From NCBI RefSeq assembly GCF_900292015.1, contig NZ_LR130759.1, positions 558,001-622,000 of the forward strand: a stretch of DNA of 64,000 nt, written 5' to 3'. Within the stretch, counting starts at the first letter, position 1, and the number at the start of each line of letters is the position of its first letter. The position numbers and the translations under genes are program-made. Positions 15,452-23,491 of this stretch are shown here, one piece after another. The notes below the pieces were generated by a model, which was not told where the DNA came from, did not search any database, and saw nothing but the letters and a program-made list of their open reading frames with translations. Source of the stretch: Mycobacterium basiliense (GTDB lineage: Bacteria; Actinomycetota; Actinomycetes; Mycobacteriales; Mycobacteriaceae).

Positions 15452-16015
15452 TTACGGAAGGGGCGGCAGGGTGATCGTCGTCGGTATCCCGGGGATGGTG
15501 ATCGTTGATGGGATCTGGGGTAGATGCGGGTGGCGAAGCGTTGGGGGCAGGGGTTGCGGGGGCGGTGGTTGGACTCTGGGGGTGGTTGCTGCTGGTGGAA
15601 CAGTCGTGGTTGTCGTTGGCGGCGGCGTTGTTGTGGCGGTCGTGGTCGGTGAAACTGTGGTGGTGGTGGGTGCTGGGGTTTTTGTCGTCGTCGGGCCGGC
15701 CTGCTGATCACGGATCAACTCGACGATGCCGTAGACGATCAATGCGATCAGGATCGCGACTGTTAGCGCCCAGCCGATGAGCGTCACCGGCCTTCGGTAC
15801 CAGGGCCTGCGTTCCGACTCCGGATCGGCTGGCTCGGGTGGTTCGACCTGGCCCGATGGCGGCAATGAGCCCGGTGGCAGGTCCGGTGGGGCCTGAGGTG
15901 GCGGGCCCGCCGGGCCCGGCGGCGGTGCGCCCGGCGGCCGGTACCCACCCGCCTTGAAGCCGCCATATTGAGTCGGCTGGCTGTGGAAGTCTTCGGGTGG
16001 GCCATAACGTGCCAC
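15452..16015 (-). CDS. Small single-pass membrane protein with Thr/Pro stalk (copy 2)
   Basis: A 187-aa protein from GTG 16015, with no clear ribosome site upstream. Residues 1-75 are Pro/Gly-rich and cytoplasmic, ending RRPWYRRP. The membrane helix (LIGWALTVAILIALIVYGIV) is at about 79-98 and is plainly homologous to the helix of the adjacent 179-aa protein. The extracytoplasmic part is Thr/Pro-rich with a C-terminal IPxTITIPxIP pattern like that of its paralogue. The PWYxR boundary before the helix also appears in the Hsp70-like protein. Function unknown; probably an envelope scaffold or partner of the Hsp70-like protein, by inference. Confidence 0.75.
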   Translation of the reverse strand: MARYGPPEDFHSQPTQYGGFKAGGYRPPGAPPPGPAGPPPQAPPDLPPGSLPPSGQVEPPEPADPESERRPWYRRPVTLIGWALTVAILIALIVYGIVELIRDQQAGPTTTKTPAPTTTTVSPTTTATTTPPPTTTTTVPPAATTPRVQPPPPQPLPPTLRHPHLPQIPSTITIPGIPTTITLPPLP

Positions 16016-16051
16016 GCAACCGATGGTACTGATGGTGCGGGACTGATCAGT

Positions 16052-16612
16052 TCAGAAGGTTTCCACCTTCTCGACGCTGACGAACATGCCGTGTCCGGTG
16101 CCGTTGTTCTGGAAGCGAGTGCCATCGGTGCTGGCGATTATGGTCCAGCCCTGCGCATCGTAGGTCTTGTAATCGATGGTGACGGTCGGTATGGCACCAA
16201 GGTTCCCAAGCACCCACTGCACGGCGCCGGCGGCGGTGATGTGCACGCCGTTGGCGTGTTCTCCGTCCTTGATGGGCGAGTTGGTGAACGGCGCCTCGCA
16301 GCCGACGCTGTCCTTGTTGATCTGGCAGCGTGTTTGCCCGGACTTGGTCTCGATGAAGACGTAGCCATTCTGGTCGGGTGGCAGCGGAATGGCACCGGCC
16401 GGCGCGGTGGGGTTAGGCGTGGAGGGTTGGGCGGGCGCCGTCGTGGTCGGTCGTGAAGTACTGGTGCGCGGCGTCGGGAAAGAAGGCTCGGTCGGTCCCG
16501 AGCCCGGTTCGGCCACCGGCCTGCCGTCGACGGTGGTTTGACATCCGGCGACCAGTGCCGCGGCCGCCGAAAGGGCCAACAGGCCCCACCGAGCCTTTTG
16601 CGATAGCCGCAC
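16052..16612 (-). CDS. lpqJ: Lipoprotein LpqJ
   Basis: A 186-aa precursor from GTG 16612, the length of H37Rv LpqJ. Signal peptide residues 1-23 end in the lipobox LVAGC with Cys24 as the lipidation site. A Thr/Pro-rich linker (about 35-72) precedes a compact domain (about 75-186) with two cysteines (CQINKDSVGC) that may form a disulfide. In H37Rv LpqJ lies just downstream of iniC. Here the Hsp70-like gene and two stalk genes are inserted between. Predicted location is the outer face of the plasma membrane. The role is unknown. Confidence 0.9.
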   Translation of the reverse strand: MRLSQKARWGLLALSAAAALVAGCQTTVDGRPVAEPGSGPTEPSFPTPRTSTSRPTTTAPAQPSTPNPTAPAGAIPLPPDQNGYVFIETKSGQTRCQINKDSVGCEAPFTNSPIKDGEHANGVHITAAGAVQWVLGNLGAIPTVTIDYKTYDAQGWTIIASTDGTRFQNNGTGHGMFVSVEKVETF

Positions 16613-16703
16613 GCGTTGCTCCCCGAACAGTCGAAATACTCGGACTCAGATTACGCACGAGGCAACACAAGTGTGCGCAGTGACGCGCCTTGGAATCAGC
16701 GCG

Positions 16704-17192
16704 TCATCGTGCCGTTAGTGCCCCGTCATGTCCCGCGGCCCGTCGTGCGGCCGCGACGATGCCCTGGTAGCCGGTGCAACGGCAGAAGTTTCCGGATAGG
16801 CCTTCACGGATTTGGTTATCGGTCGGGGATGGGTTGTCGCGTAAGAACGCGGTTAGTGACACGACGAAACCCGGCGTGCAAAAGCCGCACTGCAGTCCGT
16901 GGCAGTCGCGCAAGGCGGACTGCACCGGTGAAAGCTCCCCGTCGGGAGAGGCGATGCCCTCAACCGTCGTCACTTCCATACCGTCTGCCTGAACAGCAAA
17001 CAACAGGCACGACCGGACGGCGTCGCCGTCCACCAGAATCGTGCAGGCCCCGCACGCCCCGTGTTCGCAACCGAGATGGGTACCGGTGAGTCTGCACCGT
17101 TCGCGCAGGAAATCAGCCAGGGTCATGCGCGGTTCGGCACTTGCGCAGACATCACTTCCGTTGACCGACAAACGGATTGGTCGTTCAGGCAT
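16704..17192 (-). CDS. Molybdenum hydroxylase small [2Fe-2S] subunit (CoxS/CutC family), cluster 1
   Basis: A 162-aa protein. Start ATG at 17192 gives MPERPIRLSVNG; longer in-frame starts run over the medium-subunit gene and are rejected. The N-terminal plant-type ferredoxin motif CEHGACGACTILVDG is at about 42-56 and the C-terminal cluster motifs CGFCTPG and FCRCTGY are at about 100-140. The subunit passes electrons from the Mo site to FAD. Its ATG overlaps the stop of the medium-subunit gene by 8 bp. The gene order on the minus strand is large, medium, small, unlike the medium-small-large order of the second cluster. Confidence 0.92.
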   Translation of the reverse strand: MPERPIRLSVNGSDVCASAEPRMTLADFLRERCRLTGTHLGCEHGACGACTILVDGDAVRSCLLFAVQADGMEVTTVEGIASPDGELSPVQSALRDCHGLQCGFCTPGFVVSLTAFLRDNPSPTDNQIREGLSGNFCRCTGYQGIVAAARRAAGHDGALTAR

Positions 17193-18072
17193 CGTTGGCT
17201 CCCGCGTTTGCTTCCCGGACGGCTTGGGTCCAGGCTCGCGCCACCATGACGGCGCCCACCTGGGTGCGATAGGACTCCGACCCCTGCAAGTCTGACGGGA
17301 TGTCGTCAAGCCCTGACATCGCGGCGGTGCCGACCTCTTCCGGGGCCAGCTCGCCAACCCGGCGGCCGATGAGTGCGGATTCGGCTGACATCGCGCGCCG
17401 TGGTGTGGAGCCTAGGCCCAGCAGCCCGATGGCGCAGCGAGATACCCGGTGCTGTTCATCGACTTGAACGCCGATTACTGCGCCCGCGATCGCGAAATCA
17501 CCGTGACGGCGCGAAAATTCTTGCACGGCGAAGCCAGATCTACCGTTCCACGCAGGAAATCGCACCCCGGTGAGCAACTCATCGGGCTCCAGACTGGTTT
17601 CCCATACTCCGGCGAAGAAGTTCTGGGCTTCGATCTCGCGTCGTCCCCGCGGGGAGAGCACTTCCATCACCGCATCCAAAGTCAGCGCCACCGCCGGGTA
17701 TTCGCCCGCTGCATCGGCATGCGCGATCGACCCGCCAAGGGTGCCGCGGTTGCGGATCTGGAAATGTCCGATGAACGGAGTCACTTGGGCCAGGAGCGGA
17801 ACCGTTTCCCGTACTAGTCGATTGGCGCCCACCTTGGCGTCGGTGGTACCCGCGCCTATCCACACGTGACCGCCGCGTTGCTCGATCCCCTGTAGCTCAC
17901 TGAGCCTGGAGATATCGATCAGATGATCGAAGTACGCCAGGCGCATGGACAGCATCGGCACCAGGCTTTGGCCGCCCGCCAGAATTTTGGCGTCCTCACC
18001 AAGTTCCGCCAACATGCTCACCGCTTCCTCGGCGGTGCCGGGGCGGTGGTAGTCGAACGAGGCAGGTTTCAT
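17185..18072 (-). CDS. Molybdenum hydroxylase FAD-binding medium subunit (CoxM/CutB family), cluster 1
   Basis: A 295-aa protein of the normal length for the family. FAD-binding motifs are AGGQSLVPM at about 32-40 and [18 protein letters not shown] at about 107-124. The C-terminal domain matches CO dehydrogenase flavoproteins. It starts ATGA-overlapped with the stop of the large-subunit gene (18069-18072), implying coupled translation. It transfers electrons from the iron-sulfur subunit to the final acceptor. The large subunit lacks the form I CO dehydrogenase signature, so CO is not the likely substrate. Confidence 0.92.
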   Translation of the reverse strand: MKPASFDYHRPGTAEEAVSMLAELGEDAKILAGGQSLVPMLSMRLAYFDHLIDISRLSELQGIEQRGGHVWIGAGTTDAKVGANRLVRETVPLLAQVTPFIGHFQIRNRGTLGGSIAHADAAGEYPAVALTLDAVMEVLSPRGRREIEAQNFFAGVWETSLEPDELLTGVRFPAWNGRSGFAVQEFSRRHGDFAIAGAVIGVQVDEQHRVSRCAIGLLGLGSTPRRAMSAESALIGRRVGELAPEEVGTAAMSGLDDIPSDLQGSESYRTQVGAVMVARAWTQAVREANAGANDA

Positions 18073-20402
18073 CGCGCCGTCTCCGCAAGCAGCGACATGA
18101 TCGCCGACGGGCTGGCCGGCAGCCGGGTGACGGTCACGCCCAGCGGCGCCAGTGCGTCGTTGATCGCGTTGATCACCGCAGGTGCCGAGCCGATGGCCCC
18201 GCCTTCGCCGGCTCCCTTATAGCCGCCCGGACCGGGGCCAGGTATCTCGACGTGGCCGTATTCGATGCCTGGAACTTCGGTGCTGGTCGGCAGCAGATAG
18301 TCGACGAAGGTGGTGGCCAACGGGTTTCCCTCGTCGTCGTAGACGAAGTTTTCCATCAACGCGCCACCGATGCCTTGGACCGTTCCGCCGGCGATCTGAC
18401 CTTCGACGACCGCCGGATTGATCATCGGCCCGACATCTTCACTGACGATGTAGCGCAGCAAGGTGACTCTGCCCGTCTGGGTATCGACCTCGCAGGTGCA
18501 AGCGTGAGTCGCGTTCGACCAGTGAATCGGGTTGGCGGAGTTGAAACGAGCGGTTGCCTCCAGGGTGGGTGACATCCCGGGCGGCAACTGCTGGGGAGAG
18601 TAGTACGCCGCGTAGGCCAGTTCACCGAACGTCACCGTCTTCGCCGGGGCGCCACGCACGCTGGCTGCCGAATATGCCAGTTCAACTTCGGATTCGGTGA
18701 CGTTGAGGTGATGTGCTGCCAGCGCGATGATCTTTTCCCGCAGGATGGTGCCCGCTTCGTTGATGGCTCCTGCGGTCATCGGTCCGCTGCGGCTGCCCTG
18801 TGTTCCCGCACCATAGGGTGTGATTGCGGTGTCACCTTGGATGGTGGCTACGTCGTCGATGTCGGCACCGAGCGCATCGGCGGTCAGCTGAACAACGGTA
18901 GTTTCCAGGCTGTTTCCACTCGAGCCGCCATTGACGTAGACGTTGATCTTGCCGGTTGACTCCATCCGGATGGTGGCGCCTTCGGTGGCCAAGTGGCCGG
19001 TGGCGGCTCCGGTCGGCTCGATGTAGACAGAGAATCCCGCGCCCAGGTAGCGTCCGTGGGCCAGCGCGTCGCGCTGCTCTCGGAGAAACCCTTCGTGGTC
19101 AAGGATTTTCACGGCCTGTTCGAAAGTCTCGATTGGGGCAACATGATCGTAGGGCATGCCGTTGGGGTTTACGTACGGCATCTCGTCGCGGCGCAGCAGG
19201 TTGCGTCGACGCAGGTCGACCGGATCGATGTGCATCTTGCGGGCCGCGATATCGAGAAGTATTTCGCGGGTTAGCGTTTCGTATTGCCACGGACCCCGGT
19301 ATGCGGCCAGACCGCTGGTGTTGGAGAAGATCGTCTTGTAGTTGAAGCTGGCCTTGGGGACACGGTAGGGCCCCGGAAAGAACATGCCGATGGCGGCGGT
19401 GGTCAACACCGGGTAGGGCGTTGGGTATGCCCCGATGTCCTGGATGAACTCGATATCGGCCGCCTGGATGCTGCCGTCGTCGGCGAAGGCCATCCGTGCG
19501 GTGCCGCTGACGTGGCGTGCCTGGCCCGCGGACATCAGGTTCTCGCGGCGGTCTTCGATCCACTTCAACGCCGATGGCACTTTGCGGGCGGCCAGCATGA
19601 TGCACATGTCTTCGCGCATCGGGACGACCTTTTGGCCGAATCCACCGCCGGTGTCGCGCATGATCACCCGGACACGTTGTGCCGGAATTCCTAATAGTCG
19701 AGCGCAGAATGCGCGCAGCTCGTGTGGTGTTTGCGTGGACGCCCACAATGTGAGTTCTTGTGACGCGGAGGCCCACTCGACGACCAGGCCGCGTGTCTCG
19801 ATGGGTACCGGCGCGTAGATCTGTTGGTAGATGCTCTCTTTCACAACACACGCTGACGTCGCGAAGAGTTCCTCGTCGGGCGGCGCCCCAGCCATGCCGC
19901 CGGCAACGTTATCGGCATAGCCGTCGTGGACCAGCACGTCCGACGACTGCGCGCGGGTGAAATCGGTGATCGAGGGCAGTGGTTCATAGTCCACATCGAT
20001 CAGTTCCAGCGCGTCCTCGGCGAGATAGCGGCTCTCGGCGACGACCAGCGCCACCGGGTCGCCGACGAATTTTGCCTCGCCCTCGGCCAGCGGCGGCCGC
20101 GGTGTGTCCGAAACATCCTTGCCGGCAACGGCATGCCACGCCTCTTTGACGTCGGGGTTGAGGTCGGCCGCGGTGAACACCGTGTGCACCCCGGGCAATG
20201 CCAGGGCCGCTGCGGTGTCGATGCTGTTGATCCGGGCTCGAGCGAACGGACTACGGACGAAGCAGGCGTGCAGCATTCCGGGCCGCGAGATGTCGTCGAC
20301 GAAACTGCCGTGACCGGTCAGCAGCCGGGCGTCCTCTACCCGGTGGACACGGGTGCCGGCGTAGCGGGGCGCCGGTGCACCGCGTTGCGCATCCTGAGTC
20401 AT
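18069..20402 (-). CDS. Molybdenum hydroxylase large (Mo-cofactor) subunit, non-form-I, cluster 1
   Basis: A 777-aa protein from ATG 20402; upstream extensions overlap the divergent nucleotidyltransferase gene and are rejected. N-terminal domain VHRVEDARLLTGHGSFVDD is typical of the family. GGGFGQK and a C-terminal GGYKGAGEGGAIGSAPAV segment with the conserved catalytic Glu are present. The active-site loop reads AYRGPW. Form I CO dehydrogenases have AYxCSFR and the form II group AYxGAGR, so this belongs to neither canonical class and probably oxidises another aldehyde, purine or heterocycle. No xdhC-type gene adjoins it, but a MobA-like gene is divergent 52 bp away. Confidence 0.88.
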   Translation of the reverse strand: MTQDAQRGAPAPRYAGTRVHRVEDARLLTGHGSFVDDISRPGMLHACFVRSPFARARINSIDTAAALALPGVHTVFTAADLNPDVKEAWHAVAGKDVSDTPRPPLAEGEAKFVGDPVALVVAESRYLAEDALELIDVDYEPLPSITDFTRAQSSDVLVHDGYADNVAGGMAGAPPDEELFATSACVVKESIYQQIYAPVPIETRGLVVEWASASQELTLWASTQTPHELRAFCARLLGIPAQRVRVIMRDTGGGFGQKVVPMREDMCIMLAARKVPSALKWIEDRRENLMSAGQARHVSGTARMAFADDGSIQAADIEFIQDIGAYPTPYPVLTTAAIGMFFPGPYRVPKASFNYKTIFSNTSGLAAYRGPWQYETLTREILLDIAARKMHIDPVDLRRRNLLRRDEMPYVNPNGMPYDHVAPIETFEQAVKILDHEGFLREQRDALAHGRYLGAGFSVYIEPTGAATGHLATEGATIRMESTGKINVYVNGGSSGNSLETTVVQLTADALGADIDDVATIQGDTAITPYGAGTQGSRSGPMTAGAINEAGTILREKIIALAAHHLNVTESEVELAYSAASVRGAPAKTVTFGELAYAAYYSPQQLPPGMSPTLEATARFNSANPIHWSNATHACTCEVDTQTGRVTLLRYIVSEDVGPMINPAVVEGQIAGGTVQGIGGALMENFVYDDEGNPLATTFVDYLLPTSTEVPGIEYGHVEIPGPGPGGYKGAGEGGAIGSAPAVINAINDALAPLGVTVTRLPASPSAIMSLLAETAR

Positions 20403-20454
20403 CGCGCTCCATCCGGTTGTCGCACTACGAGAAGCACAATGCCATGATAGGAGA

Positions 20455-21006
20455 GTGGCATTATCGGAGTCGATAGCCGTCGGGCTCTTGCTGGCTGCGG
20501 GGGCGGGCCGACGGTACGGACATCCAAAAGTGCTGGTAGACGGCTGGCTGGAGACCGCAGTGGCGGCGCTGGTGGGTGGTGGCTGTCGGGAAGTCGTTGT
20601 GGTGTTGGGTGCGGCCGAGGTTGCCGCTCCACCCGGTGTCACCGCGATCACCGCCGCGGATTGGGAGCAGGGTCTAAGCGCGTCGGTTCGCGCGGGTCTG
20701 GCCCAGGTTGAGCGGATGGGGGCGGACTACGCAGTGCTGCACGTCATCGATACACCCGATGTGGACGCCGCGGTGGTAGCGCGCGTGGTTGCGCGCGGGT
20801 TGGCGTCTCGTAGCGGTCTGGCGCGGGCGTACTTCGGAGGGCAACCCGGCCATCCCGTGGTTATCGCACGCGCGCATTGGCCAGGGGTGCTAACGGCAAT
20901 GTCCGGGGACCAAGGTGCGGCCTCCTACCTGCGTGGCGCCGCTAACGTCGAGGTGGTCGAGTGTGGCGACTTGGCCACCGGGCTCGACATCGACGAACCA
21001 TCGTGA
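20455..21006 (+). CDS. MobA-like molybdenum-cofactor nucleotidyltransferase
   Basis: A 183-aa protein. The N-terminal nucleotide-binding loop LLAAGAGRRYGHPK at about 11-24, DTPD at about 99-102, GQPGHPVV at about 127-134 and GDQGAASYL at about 147-155 are the family hallmarks of MobA/MocA-type nucleotidyltransferases, which add CMP or GMP to molybdopterin. The GTG at 20455 directly abuts AGGAGA, closer than usual, so the true start is uncertain. It is divergent from the cluster 1 large subunit with 52 bp between. A second gene of this family in the CO dehydrogenase operon (62790-62947) is broken, so this may be the only intact one in the window. Confidence 0.85.
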   Translation: MALSESIAVGLLLAAGAGRRYGHPKVLVDGWLETAVAALVGGGCREVVVVLGAAEVAAPPGVTAITAADWEQGLSASVRAGLAQVERMGADYAVLHVIDTPDVDAAVVARVVARGLASRSGLARAYFGGQPGHPVVIARAHWPGVLTAMSGDQGAASYLRGAANVEVVECGDLATGLDIDEPS

Positions 21007-21039
21007 AGCGCCGCGCGCTCCCGTGGCGCGGGGTTATCG

Positions 21040-21414
21040 TTAGCCGCCGCCAGCGGGGCTGGTGTGGTTCGGGTCCGGCCCGGGGCTCTGCAGAGACGCT
21101 CGCTGCGCTTGCCGTGCCGCCAGGAGGGCGTAAAACTCGGCCTCAGCGGATTGATACTGCTCCGACGCGAACCTTATGGCCTGCACGAACGAGCTGTGAA
21201 ACCCCGCCGCTTGCACGCTGAGCGCCTGGTAGGCCCGAGCGCACTCGGAAAACAATGACGCGATGCCCGCCGACACCTCATCTTCAGCGGCCGCAACCAC
21301 GCTGGTGATCGCGGGCACCGCCGCCGCATTGGCCGCGCCCAGCGCCGAGCCGATGTGCTCCACCCTTGTTGCACCCGCGGCTAGCAGCTCCGGTGTCACA
21401 ACCACAAACGCCAT
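21040..21414 (-). CDS. PE family protein, short
   Basis: A 124-aa protein consisting of a PE domain and a brief tail. It starts MAFVVVTPELL with the Pro-Glu at residues 8-9, then an Ala-rich helical hairpin of about 95 residues, including a YQALSVQAAGFHSSFV segment typical of PE domains. GAGG lies 8 bp upstream of the ATG. PE proteins are normally secreted by ESX systems as PE-PPE pairs. No PPE gene is adjacent, the nearest being 6 kb away, so this is an orphan. The tail ends in Gly/Pro/Asn with no PGRS repeat. Confidence 0.88.
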   Translation of the reverse strand: MAFVVVTPELLAAGATRVEHIGSALGAANAAAVPAITSVVAAAEDEVSAGIASLFSECARAYQALSVQAAGFHSSFVQAIRFASEQYQSAEAEFYALLAARQAQRASLQSPGPDPNHTSPAGGG

Positions 21415-21631
21415 GATGACCTCGAAGGTTCCGGTCTTCAGAAAATCCGGCGAACTAACGCTATGCCGCCCGTCAGCCGACGGCGCTGCGGATTTGGCGA
21501 GTTCTTGCCAATATCAAATGTTTTCCCATGGTGTGCCGGTCGAGTGTCATCCCCATATTCGTCGGCGGGTGGGGCGGTTCCGGGCACACCCCGATGGCCC
21601 GAAACCCCGGCAAGACAACCGCGCTAAGGCG

Positions 21632-23089
21632 CTACTGGGGTTGCTGGGTCGGCTGGGTTGGCGGTCTTGCCACGGCGCGCTGTGCGGTGGCCAGCACGCG
21701 GTGGCGAACCAGATACCAGCCACCGATGAGGGCCGGGATACCGACCAGCATCGCGGCGAGCAACCACCGGCCGTAGGTCTCGTCGATCAGCATCAGAATC
21801 AGTACGCCCGCCAGAAACAACAGCGTGGCCCACCCGCTGTACGGTGACAGCGGCATTCGGAACTTTGGCCGTTCCAGCAGCCCGGCGCTGGTCAAGCGAT
21901 GAAACTTCAACTGGCATGCCACGATCGTCGCCCAGGCCACGATGACTCCCGTCGCGGCGATGTGCAGCACGATTTCGAACGCCTGACTCGGTTTGATGGC
22001 GTTGAGCACGATGCCGAACATGCCGATCCCGGCGGTGAGCAGGATCCCGCCGAACGGCACACCGTTTTTAGACAGCGGCGCGGTGAATTTCGGGCCACTG
22101 CCGTTGATGGCCATCGAACGCAGGATCCTTCCGGTGGAATACAGTCCGGCGTTCAGGCTGGACAGTGCCGCGGTGAGCACCACCACGTTCATCAGGTCGC
22201 CGCCCCCGGAGAATCCGACCTTGGAAAAGAACGTCACGAACGGGCTGACATGGTCGCGGTAGGCGGTGTAGGGCAGCAGCAGGGCCAACAGAACCGTCGA
22301 CCCGATGTAGAACAGGGCGATCCGGAACACCACGGAGTTGATGGCCCGCGGCATGATCTTCTCCGGTTCGGTCGCTTCCCCAGCGGCGATGCCGACGAGC
22401 TCGATGGCGGCGTAAGCGAACACCACCCCCGAGGTGACCAGCACGAGCGGCAGCAGTCCGGTCGGCAAGAGGCCGCCGTGGCTGCTCCACAGCGACGGGC
22501 CGGTCTGCTGGCCGTCGATGTGGTAGCGCCCGGCCAAGAAAACCGTTCCGACGACCAGAAAGGTCACCAGCGCGACCACCTTGACCAACGCGGCCCAGAA
22601 TTCCAGCTCGCCGAACAACTTGACCGAGATCAAATTCATCGCCAACACCACCACCAGCGCGATCAACGCGAGCGTCCATTGTGGGATGAATTGGAAAGCT
22701 TTCCAGTAGTGGCAGTAGTGCGCGATCGCGGTGGTGTCGACGATTCCGGTCATCGCCCAGTTCAGGAAATACATCCAACCCGCTGCGAAAGCCACTTTCT
22801 CGCCGAAGAATTCGCGGGCATAGGAGACGAACGACCCCGACGACGGGCGATGCAGGACAAGTTCACCCAACGCGCGCAGGATCAAGAAAACGAAGAATCC
22901 GCAGACTCCGTAGATCAGGAACAACCCCGGTCCGGCCGACGCAAGCCGGCCGCCGGCACCCAGGAAAAGGCCGGTCCCGATCGCGCCGCCGAGCGCGATC
23001 ATCTGCAATTGTCGGTTATTGAGCGATTTGTGATAGCCCGAGTCTTCGCGGGTAAGTCTCTCGGTGGCGGCGTCGTCTAGCGGTGGCAT
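21632..23089 (-). CDS. ansP2: AnsP2-type amino-acid permease (asparagine transporter family)
   Basis: A 485-aa protein from ATG 23089, with AGGAG seven bases upstream; the longer open frame to 23452 lies over the dnaK promoter and is rejected. It has the 12-helix amino acid-polyamine-cation fold: consensus [13 protein letters not shown] in helix 1 (about 29-41), [13 protein letters not shown], and [15 protein letters not shown] in helix 6. It closely matches Rv0346c (487 aa). It imports L-asparagine or related amino acids by proton symport in the plasma membrane. H37Rv has Rv0347-Rv0349 between this gene and dnaK as I recall; they are absent here. Confidence 0.93.
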   Translation of the reverse strand: MPPLDDAATERLTREDSGYHKSLNNRQLQMIALGGAIGTGLFLGAGGRLASAGPGLFLIYGVCGFFVFLILRALGELVLHRPSSGSFVSYAREFFGEKVAFAAGWMYFLNWAMTGIVDTTAIAHYCHYWKAFQFIPQWTLALIALVVVLAMNLISVKLFGELEFWAALVKVVALVTFLVVGTVFLAGRYHIDGQQTGPSLWSSHGGLLPTGLLPLVLVTSGVVFAYAAIELVGIAAGEATEPEKIMPRAINSVVFRIALFYIGSTVLLALLLPYTAYRDHVSPFVTFFSKVGFSGGGDLMNVVVLTAALSSLNAGLYSTGRILRSMAINGSGPKFTAPLSKNGVPFGGILLTAGIGMFGIVLNAIKPSQAFEIVLHIAATGVIVAWATIVACQLKFHRLTSAGLLERPKFRMPLSPYSGWATLLFLAGVLILMLIDETYGRWLLAAMLVGIPALIGGWYLVRHRVLATAQRAVARPPTQPTQQPQ

Positions 23090-23374
23090 TGAGCTCCTGC
23101 TGGCATCGGCTTCCCTGGAACGCCGCGATGCGGGCACGCCGGAGGGATGGACTGGCTGACAGGTTAGCGCACGGTTGTGCCACCGGCCGGTTGTTAACCA
23201 ACCCGGAACAATCCGGGGAGGAGGTCGCCGTAAATCGCGGGCAACAAGCGGTGCGTGAGGCGGCAATAACCGCGCGTCGGCACGGTGGGACCCACGAGCC
23301 AGACCGGCTAGGCCGCCATCTCTTACCGACCCGGGAACAAGTTGCCGACGGCCGCCGTTACCATGTTCGAACAA
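23090..23374. other. Gene-free upstream region between ansP2 and the dnaK operators
   Basis: Left part of a 402-bp divergent intergenic region (23090-23491). It holds the ansP2 ribosome site and presumably its promoter. I see no gene, RNA or repeat in it. Short open frames here have no ribosome site. Confidence 0.6.
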
Positions 23375-23395
23375 GTTGAGTGCACTAGACTCAAG
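23375..23395. promoter_or_regulatory. HAIR element 1, HspR operator upstream of dnaK
   Basis: GTTGAGT, seven spacer bases, ACTCAAG: six of seven positions per arm match the HspR-associated inverted repeat CTTGAGT-N7-ACTCAAG. It lies 97 bp upstream of the dnaK start. HspR, encoded at the end of the same operon, binds such sites and represses until heat shock. Confidence 0.92.
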
Positions 23396-23429
23396 GCTAA
23401 GTTGACAGCGTGGTGCTATCAGAGGCAGG

Positions 23430-23450
23430 CTTGAGCGGGGTTCACTCAGC
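23430..23450. promoter_or_regulatory. HAIR element 2, HspR operator upstream of dnaK
   Basis: CTTGAGC, seven spacer bases, ACTCAGC: a second HAIR-type inverted repeat centred 55 bp (about five helical turns) from the first. It lies 42 bp before the dnaK ATG, whose AGGAGG ribosome site is at 23479-23484. The paired sites suggest cooperative HspR binding. Confidence 0.88.
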
Positions 23451-23491
23451 ATAGTGACGTAAGAAGCTCTACCTACTCAGGAGGATTCACC

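Noticed and set aside
12948..15707. Val/Gly- and Trp-rich plus-strand frames opposite the Thr/Pro stalks
   Set aside because: They arise from ACC/ACG/CCG runs read on the other strand; the minus-strand frames have membrane helices and conserved ends.
20403..20651. N-terminal extension of the cluster 1 large subunit
   Set aside because: It overlaps the start of the divergent nucleotidyltransferase gene and is unlike the family; ATG 20402 gives the normal N-terminus.
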